Below are positions 1 through 5,670 of a stretch of 5,825 nt of DNA, one piece after another. How positions within the stretch are numbered: position 1 is the stretch's first letter; the number at the start of each line of letters is the position of its first letter. Made by a program: the position numbers and the translations under genes. The notes beneath the pieces were generated by a model, which searched no databases, was not told the DNA's origin, and worked only from the letters and a program-made list of their open reading frames with translations. Location of the stretch: assembly GCA_955652795.1 (NCBI GenBank), contig CATPBQ010000041.1:1-5825 (forward strand). Direction: 5' to 3'. Source of the stretch: an uncultured Steroidobacteraceae bacterium. Lineage in GTDB: Bacteria > Pseudomonadota > Gammaproteobacteria > Steroidobacterales > Steroidobacteraceae.

Positions 1-2
1 AT

Positions 3-1034
3 GCGTTGCTCAGCCACGGCATTGCACCCATGGTGACGCTTTACCACTGGGATCTGCCGGCGGCACTCGATGACCGCGGCGGTTGGCTCAATCCCGATGC
101 AGCCAAGTGGTTTGCCGAGTACGCCGCGATCGTGTTCCGCAGGCTCGACGACCGGGTCAAGCTGTGGACGACGCTGAATGAGCCCTGGGTGGTGACAGAC
201 GGCGGCTACCTGCATGGCGTACTGGCGCCCGGTCGCCGGAACCTGTTCGAGGCGCCCATCGCCACCCACCAGTTGCTGCGCGCTCATGGGGCGGCGATCC
301 AGGCTTATCGCAGTGAGGGCAGACATCAGATCGGTCTGGTGGTGAATCTCGAGCCCAAACATGCGGCCTCGAGCCTACCTGAAGATGCCGCCGCCACCCA
401 GCGAGCCGACGCGTACATGAACCGCCAGTACCTCGACCCGGTATTGCTGGGGAGCTACCCGCCGGAGCTCGCGGAGGTTTTCGGCAGTGCGTGGCCGCAG
501 TGGCCGCAGGCGGACTTCGAGCTCATCAAGCAGCCGCTCGATTTTCTCGGTGTGAACTACTACACCCGCAGCGTCATACGCTGCGACGCGGGTTCCTGGC
601 CGGTGCGGGCGGCGCGCGTGCGGCAGCGACGTGCGATCTACACGGAAACCGGGTGGGAGGTATACCCGCGGGGACTCACGGATACGCTTGTGTGGGTGAA
701 GCAGCGCTACGGCGACCTGCCCGTTTACGTGACGGAAAACGGTGCCGCCTTCTTCGATCCGCCGACGGTCGAAGGCGATCAGCTCGAGGATCCGTTGCGC
801 GTTGCTTACCTGCGAGAGCACTTGCGGGCCATCCGTGCAGCCCTTGAGCAGGGAGTGGACCTGCGCGGTTATTTCGTGTGGTCGCTGCTGGATAACTTCG
901 AATGGGCACTCGGCTATTCGAAGCGCTTTGGGATCGTGCACGTGGACTTCGAGACCCAGCGGCGCACGCCCAAGGCGAGCGCCCGCTTCTATTCCGGGGT
1001 GATCGCCAGCAACGGCGAGGCGCTCGGACCGTAG
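3..1034 (+). CDS. GH1 beta-glucosidase, 5'-truncated by window edge
   Basis: This is a family 1 retaining beta-glycosidase that probably releases glucose from short beta-glucosides or beta-gluco-oligosaccharides. The frame is open from base 3, and roughly the first 100 residues of the usual ~450 lie off the window. Numbering from the codon at base 6, the landmarks are: HWDLP at 14-18 (substrate-binding His and Trp); TLNEP at 56-60, with Glu59 as the expected acid/base; FLGVNYYTRS in the middle; VTENG at 242-246, with Glu244 as the expected nucleophile; and WSLLDNFEW at 292-300 followed by GYSKRFGIVHVD, the standard GH1 C-terminal sugar-binding block. All catalytic motifs are intact and there is no frameshift. 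The gene ends at TAG, 34 bases from the end of a convergent sugar-importer operon, which suggests that imported oligosaccharides are its substrate. Cytoplasmic location is an inference, because the N-terminus is not visible. Family assignment is very secure; the exact linkage specificity cannot be read from sequence. Confidence 0.96.
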   Translation, partial: ALLSHGIAPMVTLYHWDLPAALDDRGGWLNPDAAKWFAEYAAIVFRRLDDRVKLWTTLNEPWVVTDGGYLHGVLAPGRRNLFEAPIATHQLLRAHGAAIQAYRSEGRHQIGLVVNLEPKHAASSLPEDAAATQRADAYMNRQYLDPVLLGSYPPELAEVFGSAWPQWPQADFELIKQPLDFLGVNYYTRSVIRCDAGSWPVRAARVRQRRAIYTETGWEVYPRGLTDTLVWVKQRYGDLPVYVTENGAAFFDPPTVEGDQLEDPLRVAYLREHLRAIRAALEQGVDLRGYFVWSLLDNFEWALGYSKRFGIVHVDFETQRRTPKASARFYSGVIASNGEALGP

Positions 1035-1050
1035 ATCACGGGTCGTTCAG

Positions 1051-1083
1051 AGCGTCCGCAAGGCCGTCTCAACCCTTGACGCT
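1051..1083. terminator. Possible bidirectional hairpin at the convergent gene ends
   Basis: An imperfect inverted repeat pairs AGCGTC (1051-1056) with GACGCT (1078-1083), continues after a 3-base CGC bulge with AAGG (1060-1063) against CCTT (1074-1077), and leaves a 10-base loop. It lies 17 bases beyond the GH1 stop and contains the stop codon of the opposing permease gene in its loop. Neither strand shows a T-run after the stem, so it is not a canonical intrinsic terminator. It could still slow polymerase or protect 3' ends of both transcripts. Confidence 0.25.
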
Positions 1084-1890
1084 GCCCATCAGGATGCCGC
1101 GGATGTAATAGCGTTGCAGCGACAGGAACAGCACGAGCACCGGCAGCACGGTGAGCACCGCGCCGGCCATCATCAGCTCATTGTCCGGCACGTGCTCGCG
1201 CGACAGCTGGGCGAGCGCAATCGGCAGCGTATACAGATCCTGGTCCGTGAGCACGATCAGCGGCCACATGAAGTCGTTCCAGCTGCCAAGAAAGGTGAAC
1301 ACTCCGAGCGTGACCAGGATCGGCCGCAGCGCCGGCAGCACGATCGACACGAAGATTCGCGCTTCGCTTGCGCCATCGATGCGGGCCGCCTCCAGCAGTT
1401 CATCCGGTATCGTGAGCGCGTATTGTCTGACCAGGAAGACGCCGAAAATTCCCGCCATCGCCGGCACGACCACTGCCGCATAGGTGTTGACGAGCCCGAG
1501 CCATTTCATCATGAGAAACAGCGGCAACATCGCCACCTGGCTGGGGATCACCAGGGCCGCCAGCAGGACCTTCAGGATCGGCTCACGTCCGCGGAAGCGC
1601 AGCTTGGCGAACGCGTAGCCCGCCAGGGAATTGAACAGCAGCGACAGCAGCGTCGTCATGGCCGCGAGCCACAGGCTGTTCGTCAGGTAACGGCCGATGT
1701 TCTGCTGGCCGAAAAGCTGCCGGTAGTTCGCCAGCGTGCCGTGCCCCGGCAGCAGCGGTGGCGGAAAGGCGCTCGCTTCCCCGCCGGCCATGAACGACAC
1801 CGATAGCATCCACAAGAGCGGAAACAGTGCGATCGCCGCGGCGCCGAGCAGCAGCGTATGCAGCAACACCCGGGCACCGGTCGTACTCAT
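1069..1890 (-). CDS. MalG-like sugar ABC transporter permease
   Basis: This is an inner-membrane subunit of a CUT1-type carbohydrate ABC importer (binding-protein-dependent transport inner-membrane family), partner of the MalF-like subunit encoded just upstream. The 273-residue product is normal MalG length. Six hydrophobic segments are visible, near residues 9-31, 71-93, 104-126, 137-155, 185-206 and 242-261. The cytoplasmic EAA loop that docks the ATPase is at 167-190, reading EAARIDGA at its start and IVLPALRP at its end. The C-terminus RGILMGSVKG is typical of the family, whose members often end in GxxxGAVKG. The ATG at 1890 is chosen because it overlaps the preceding stop as ATGA; an upstream in-frame ATG at 2397 would bury 500 bases inside the malF-like gene. 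A weak GGAAA lies 4 bases upstream, so translational coupling is likely. It is the last gene of the operon; no ATP-binding subunit follows. Confidence 0.95.
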   Translation of the reverse strand: MSTTGARVLLHTLLLGAAAIALFPLLWMLSVSFMAGGEASAFPPPLLPGHGTLANYRQLFGQQNIGRYLTNSLWLAAMTTLLSLLFNSLAGYAFAKLRFRGREPILKVLLAALVIPSQVAMLPLFLMMKWLGLVNTYAAVVVPAMAGIFGVFLVRQYALTIPDELLEAARIDGASEARIFVSIVLPALRPILVTLGVFTFLGSWNDFMWPLIVLTDQDLYTLPIALAQLSREHVPDNELMMAGAVLTVLPVLVLFLSLQRYYIRGILMGSVKG

Positions 1891-2765
1891 GAGGTTTCCG
1901 CGTCGCGCGTGAGGCGCAGTTGCAGCGCCGTGACCGCGAGGATCATCAGGAACAGCAGGAACGCAACCGCGGAGGCGGAACCCAGATTCCACCACTTGAA
2001 GCCCTCTTCGTACATGAAGTACAGCACGCTGACGGTGCTTTGCAGCGGCCCGCCCTGGGTCATCACATACGGCTCCGCGAACAACTGGAAATATCCGGCC
2101 ACCGTCAGGATGCTCACCAGCAGCAGGGTCGGACGTAACATGGGCAGCGTGATGCGGCCGAACTCCTGCCACAGGCTCGCACCGTCGAGCCGCGCCGCCT
2201 CGTACAGGTCGGCGGGAATGCTCTGCAGCGCGGCGACAAAAATGACCATGTTGTAGCCGAAGTTCTTCCACACCGCGAACACGATGATCGCGGGCAGCGC
2301 CCAATGCGGATCGCCCAGCCAGTTGATCGGGTGAATGCCGATGTGAGCGAGCGCGTAGTTGAGCAGTCCGTAGCGCGTGTGCAGCAGATAGCGCCACACG
2401 ACCGCCACGGCCACCAGGGTCGTCACCACCGGCGCGAAGAACACGGTGCGAAAGAACGCGGTAAAGTACGTCAGCCGCGAGTTGACGAGCAGCGCGCTCG
2501 CCAGCGAGGCTGCCAGGGACAGCGGCACCCCCACCGCGACGAAGTAGCCGGTGTTGGCAACCGCGCGCCAGAAGTCCGGCGTGTGCAACAGATGCCAGTA
2601 ATTGTCGAGGCCGACGAAGCGCAGATTGCGGATGTCGGCGAGCGCATACAGATCGAAGTCGGTGAGGCTCACGATCAGCGCCGCCAGCACCGGGACAAAG
2701 AAGAACACACCGATGACCAGCAGCGCCGGTGTGGCGAAGGCCCAGGCAGCGTGCCCGACTTTCAC
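1887..2765 (-). CDS. MalF-like sugar ABC transporter permease
   Basis: This is the first permease subunit of the CUT1-type importer (UgpA/LacF/MalF group), forming the membrane channel together with the MalG-like subunit. The 292-residue product has the compact family layout: hydrophobic segments near residues 8-33, 69-94, 103-125, 155-180, 210-231 and 263-285, and an EAA loop at 189-212, starting EAARLDGA and ending ITLPMLRP. The segment LFAEPYVMTQGGP after the fifth membrane span is characteristic of the family. The start is GTG at 2765, which forms a GTGA overlap with the stop of the binding-protein gene. Only a weak GGGG lies about 9 bases upstream, consistent with coupling to upstream translation. 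The 3' end overlaps the next permease gene by 4 bases. The family is clear; the sugar transported is inferred only from neighbours. Confidence 0.95.
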   Translation of the reverse strand: MKVGHAAWAFATPALLVIGVFFFVPVLAALIVSLTDFDLYALADIRNLRFVGLDNYWHLLHTPDFWRAVANTGYFVAVGVPLSLAASLASALLVNSRLTYFTAFFRTVFFAPVVTTLVAVAVVWRYLLHTRYGLLNYALAHIGIHPINWLGDPHWALPAIIVFAVWKNFGYNMVIFVAALQSIPADLYEAARLDGASLWQEFGRITLPMLRPTLLLVSILTVAGYFQLFAEPYVMTQGGPLQSTVSVLYFMYEEGFKWWNLGSASAVAFLLFLMILAVTALQLRLTRDAETS

Positions 2766-4051
2766 GGCGTGACGCCCCGGCTCAGCAGCCAGCGCCGCTT
2801 CTGCAGAATGGCATCGACGTCACGATCGAGATCCGTGGCGCCCTCCTCAACCGACAGATCGCCGTGCACGACGCGCTCGGCCATCAGGCGCATGTCGGTC
2901 ACGATCCGCTCCCACTCAGGAACCTTCGGCGTGGGCTTGACACGTTCGAGCTGCTCGCGAAAGGCGTGCGCATACACGTTGCTCGCCAGTTCCGGTGCGC
3001 CCCAGGTGCTGCGGCGCGGCGGCAGGTCTCCGGTGAGCTGGTAGAAGCGCTGCTGTATCTCGGGAGAAGAGAGAAATTCGAGCAGCAGCCAGGCATCCTC
3101 CTTGTGGCGCGAGCGGCGGAATATCACCAGGCTCGAGCCTCCGGCGAGGGAGGCGCCGGGGCCATCGGGGCCGGGCATCGGCGCGGTCATCCAGGTGCCC
3201 TGCTGCTCGGGCGGCAGGCGTCGCTTAAATTCACCGATGTTCCACGGACCGGAGATATAGAAGGAGTAGTAGCCGCGCCCGAGCTCGTCCCAGACGTTGG
3301 AAATCTGCGTGCCGGCGATCGGCGGCGCCCACTGCCGCTGGAACATCTCCCGATAGAATGCCAGCGCGCGGCGAAATCCCGGACTGCGGAAATTGCCGTA
3401 GCGGCCGTCCTCGCGCAGCAGCGGCTCCGGCTGCTGTATCGCCAGCACCAGCAATGGCGCGAATTCGTCGAGTGGCAGCAGCACACTGTAGCGCTCCGGG
3501 CCGACCCGCGCCTTGATGGCGGCGAGCATCCGCGACCATTCCTCCCAGGACCTGGGGGGATCGGCAAAGCCCGCCTCGGCCAGCAGGTCACGGCGATAGA
3601 ACAGCAGGCGGGTGTCGATGTACCACGGCACGCCGTACAACGTGCCGCCGATGATATTAGTGTCCCAGATTCCCGGAAAATAATCGCTCGCCTGCACGCG
3701 CACCGAGCGCGCGAGGTTCTGGTTGAGCGGCGCGAGCGCCTTGAGGGCGACAAATTCCGGAATCCAGGTATTGCCGAGCTGGCACAGGTCCGGCGTCGCG
3801 TCGCCCGCGAAGCCGGTGAGCAGCTTCTGGTGAGCGGCGGTCCAGGGCAGCTGCTGGATCTTGACCTCGATGTCCGGGTGCAGCTTGCGGAACTGCGGTA
3901 ACAGTTGCGCGATCACCTCGCCCTCGCGGCCCATCGCCCACACGCTCACCAGGCGCTGCTGTGGGGCCGGGGAGCCGCACCCGACGGCGCACATCAGGGG
4001 CAGAAGGACCTTCAGCCAGCGCGGCAGGCTGCGGCTCCTGCCTGCGGTCAG
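2762..4051 (-). CDS. Sugar ABC transporter solute-binding lipoprotein (family 1); start uncertain, possibly CTG
   Basis: This extracellular solute-binding protein would capture an oligosaccharide and deliver it to the two downstream permeases. The body matches the UgpB/MalE-like family 1 fold: GREGEVIAQLLPQF and HPDIEVKIQQLPW near the N-terminus; ATPDLCQLGNTWIPEF at 85-100; GTLYGVPWYIDTRLLFYRRD at 136-155; SFYISGPWNIGEF at 263-275; and the LEFLSSPEIQQRFY helix at 324-337. The start is the difficult point. In-frame ATG (4240) and GTG (4174) both lie deep in the upstream gene and would add an Arg/Ala/Ser-rich translation of a tandem repeat. The next ATG (3994) is too close to the lipobox. CTG at 4051 gives a CTGA overlap with the upstream stop, 429 residues, and a good lipoprotein signal: basic MTAGRSRSLPRWLK, hydrophobic VLLPLMCAVG, lipobox AVGC with Cys25. 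A second CTG at 4027 has AGGAG 7 bases upstream. Residue +2 after the Cys is Gly, not the Asp of inner-membrane retention. Family identity is firm; only the start is open. Confidence 0.92.
   Translation of the reverse strand: MTAGRSRSLPRWLKVLLPLMCAVGCGSPAPQQRLVSVWAMGREGEVIAQLLPQFRKLHPDIEVKIQQLPWTAAHQKLLTGFAGDATPDLCQLGNTWIPEFVALKALAPLNQNLARSVRVQASDYFPGIWDTNIIGGTLYGVPWYIDTRLLFYRRDLLAEAGFADPPRSWEEWSRMLAAIKARVGPERYSVLLPLDEFAPLLVLAIQQPEPLLREDGRYGNFRSPGFRRALAFYREMFQRQWAPPIAGTQISNVWDELGRGYYSFYISGPWNIGEFKRRLPPEQQGTWMTAPMPGPDGPGASLAGGSSLVIFRRSRHKEDAWLLLEFLSSPEIQQRFYQLTGDLPPRRSTWGAPELASNVYAHAFREQLERVKPTPKVPEWERIVTDMRLMAERVVHGDLSVEEGATDLDRDVDAILQKRRWLLSRGVTP
4035..4039 (-). promoter_or_regulatory. Candidate Shine-Dalgarno AGGAG for an internal CTG start at 4027
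   Basis: AGGAG lies 7 bases upstream of an in-frame CTG at 4027-4025 in the binding-protein gene. Starting there would give a 421-residue precursor beginning MPRWLKVLLPLM with Cys at position 17, a short but plausible lipoprotein signal. It competes with the CTGA overlap start at 4051. No ATG, GTG or TTG is suitably placed. Confidence 0.3.
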
Positions 4052-5670
4052 GGAGTTGGCGCGAGTGGAGTCTGCGCGAGCGGAGCAGGCGCGAGCGGAT
4101 TCATCACGAGCGCAGCCGTCGCGGGCGGAGCCGGCGCCGGCGGAGTCGGCTCGAGCGGACCCCGCGCGAGCCACCCGCCCGAGAATCCGGCGCGCTCCAG
4201 GCCCCCCCGGACGTACGAATTGCCGCGCATGACTCGCCATACCAGAGCGCTGCGATAGTTCTCGATCATCGCCAGTATCGGCCCCTGATCGATTCCGATG
4301 TAGTCCGGGTCAACCCAGCCCGGCAGCACCGGCGCCGGCTGTAGCGGGCTCTGAGGAGAGCCACGGACGCTGGCGTTAAACGCGTCGAGGAACCCGTACG
4401 ACGAGTAGATGGAGGATCCGAAGCGATGGTACATCTCGAGTGTCGCGGGCAGCACGATCTCCGGAGCGAACGGCAGCGAACTGATGGCGGCGGTTGGGGC
4501 GATGGTACCGTCATCGACAATGCGGCCCAGGGCCACGCCACGCGCGGCGTACTTCAGGAAGCGGCGATCCTCACCCAGCGACTCGCGGGCGGGTCCGGGG
4601 CCATCGGAAGCGCTCATGCCCCACACGTTCTTGCCGTATCCCTGCCACTGCTTCGGATTCGCGATGGCGTACCTGCGCTGCGCATAAGTGGCCCGGCGGC
4701 TGTTCTCGAAGTAGTCGAGTCCATGCTCGCGCATATACGGGTCCTGGATGCCGCGGAAATCCACCCATACGTGCGTGTACTGATGGCCGAAGAGGGGCGC
4801 GAAGCTCAGGTAGGTCTGGTCGTAGAGCGTGCCCCAGAACTTGTCGTAGGTGCTGGTCCACAGCGACCAGGCCTGCTCGCCGATGGGGTGCGTGGGAGAG
4901 CCCAGGGCGAGCAGGTAAACGAGCATCGCCTCGTTGTAACCGTTCCAGTCGAGGCCGGCGAACCCCTGTTCCGGTGTCCACGCGAGCGCCACCGCCGGCG
5001 GGCGTGGCTGCGCCCACGTCCAGTCCACCCGCCGGTAGATCTCTTCGGCCAGCGTTCTGATCTCCATGTCCTGCGGGTCCTGGGTGTCGAAATAGGTCTG
5101 AACGAAAAGCACGCCGGCGAGCAGCAGCGCGGTGTCCACCGTCGAGACCTCGCTCTCATGGGCGCGTGCGCCACTGCGCATGTCGATGAAGTGATAGAAG
5201 AACCCGTGCTGATTATCCGCGGCGACGAAGAATCGCAGCGTCGCCAGCACGCGCACTCGCGCCGCCTCCCGTGAGATGTAGCCGCGTTCGACACCGATGG
5301 GATAGGAGGTGAGCCCGAAGCCTACCGCCGCGATGCTGGCGAATGAGGGCGTCGGATAGCGGTCGGGAATGAGGCCGTTCTTGGGATTGCCGGTCTCCCA
5401 GAAGAAGCGGAACGTACGCTCCTCGAGATCCGCAAAGAACGGATCCAAGGCCACGGGAAGCGGATGACGGAGCACGCCGATTGAATCCGGCGCAGGCGTT
5501 GGCGAACGGGCGGTGGCATCCGGCGCCGGCGTTACCGAATTGCCGGCTGCGCCGGCGCGACCGCACAACAGTGCACCGCACAACAGTGCGCAGCACGCGA
5601 TCAGTAGCGGCAATACAAGCGGTCCCCGGCGTCGGGATCCGGCCGCGCACGTCGGTTCGTAGCTGCCCAT
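4048..5670 (-). CDS. Secreted glucoamylase-like glycoside hydrolase (COG5368/PF10091, GH144-type)
   Basis: This is a secreted (alpha/alpha)6-barrel enzyme of the family long labelled 'glucoamylase', whose characterised GH144 members are endo-beta-1,2-glucanases. The 540-residue product begins with a basic stretch (GSRRR, 11-15) and a hydrophobic core to about residue 37; signal peptidase I could cut after the AGA at 39-41. A TPAPD-rich linker (47-62) follows. The enzyme domain runs from about 78 to 500: TFRFFWE (86-92), GLIPDRYPTPSFASIAAVGF (99-118), GFFYHFID (156-163), EVSTVDTALLLAG (174-186), WNGYNEAMLVYLLALGSPTH (242-261), PLFGHQYTHVWVDFRG (292-307), DYFENSR (319-325), WGMSASDGP (350-358), DDGTIAPTAAISSLPFAPE (386-404) and IDQGPILAMIENYRSALVW (460-478). 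The last 36 residues are a Pro/Ala tail. The ATG at 5670 overlaps the regulator's stop by one base; GTG at 5673 is in frame and better spaced from GAGGAGG. An ATG at 5721 lies inside the regulator gene. Glycan specificity is inferred. Confidence 0.93.
   Translation of the reverse strand: MGSYEPTCAAGSRRRGPLVLPLLIACCALLCGALLCGRAGAAGNSVTPAPDATARSPTPAPDSIGVLRHPLPVALDPFFADLEERTFRFFWETGNPKNGLIPDRYPTPSFASIAAVGFGLTSYPIGVERGYISREAARVRVLATLRFFVAADNQHGFFYHFIDMRSGARAHESEVSTVDTALLLAGVLFVQTYFDTQDPQDMEIRTLAEEIYRRVDWTWAQPRPPAVALAWTPEQGFAGLDWNGYNEAMLVYLLALGSPTHPIGEQAWSLWTSTYDKFWGTLYDQTYLSFAPLFGHQYTHVWVDFRGIQDPYMREHGLDYFENSRRATYAQRRYAIANPKQWQGYGKNVWGMSASDGPGPARESLGEDRRFLKYAARGVALGRIVDDGTIAPTAAISSLPFAPEIVLPATLEMYHRFGSSIYSSYGFLDAFNASVRGSPQSPLQPAPVLPGWVDPDYIGIDQGPILAMIENYRSALVWRVMRGNSYVRGGLERAGFSGGWLARGPLEPTPPAPAPPATAALVMNPLAPAPLAQTPLAPTP
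4054..4158 (-). repeat. Seven 15-base tandem units encoding the GH144-type protein's C-terminal tail
   Basis: Seven consecutive 15-base units fill residues 505-539 of the glucanase-like protein, reading PLEPT, PPAPA, PPATA, ALVMN, PLAPA, PLAQT and PLAPT, followed by a final Pro and the stop. The coding-strand consensus is about CCGCTCGCGCCNRCT, and the last three units are most alike. Because the unit is five codons long, gain or loss of copies keeps the frame. The array ends four bases before the stop codon and directly upstream of the binding-protein start. In the binding protein's frame the array would read as Ser/Ala/Arg-rich pentapeptides (SARAD-like). Confidence 0.85.
5560..5589 (-). 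repeat. Exact 15-base tandem duplication in the signal peptide
   Basis: Plus-strand bases 5560-5574 and 5575-5589 are identical (ACCGCACAACAGTGC). On the coding strand each copy encodes ALLCG, giving ALLCGALLCG at residues 28-37 of the glucanase-like protein. The duplication is in frame and lengthens the hydrophobic core of the signal sequence. The identity of the two copies suggests a recent event or active slippage. Confidence 0.9.

Noticed and set aside
375..941. Minus-strand open frame opposite the GH1 gene
   Set aside because: The plus strand carries intact GH1 catalytic motifs over this region, and the antisense translation shows no family signature.
1891..2397. Upstream extension of the MalG-like frame to an ATG at 2397
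   Set aside because: It lies wholly inside the MalF-like gene in another frame, its translation is Arg/Ala/His-rich and not membrane-like, and ATG at 1890 forms a clean ATGA overlap before a normal first membrane span.
2304..3044. Plus-strand open frame spanning the MalF-like/binding-protein junction
   Set aside because: It is charged, repetitive in Arg/Gln and lies antisense to two well-supported genes; nothing indicates a real product.
2729..3901. Long plus-strand open frame opposite the binding-protein gene
   Set aside because: Its product is Arg/Gln/His-rich with no recognisable motif, as expected for an antisense shadow of a GC-rich gene; the minus-strand frame has clear family motifs.
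4052..4240. Binding-protein start at ATG 4240 or GTG 4174
   Set aside because: Either would place a 40- to 63-residue Ser/Ala/Arg-rich translation of the tandem repeat ahead of a complete lipoprotein signal, with long overlap of the upstream gene. It cannot be fully excluded because the alternative needs a CTG codon.
4426..5274. Plus-strand open frame opposite the GH144-type gene
   Set aside because: It has no recognisable domain and low-complexity Arg/Val/Glu-rich composition; the minus strand encodes continuous conserved glycoside hydrolase motifs across the same bases.
5593..5604. Lipobox LIAC (residues 23-26) in the GH144-type signal
   Set aside because: Cleavage there would leave much of the hydrophobic core (CALLCGALLCG) on the mature protein. 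A signal peptidase I site near AGA at 39-41 fits better.
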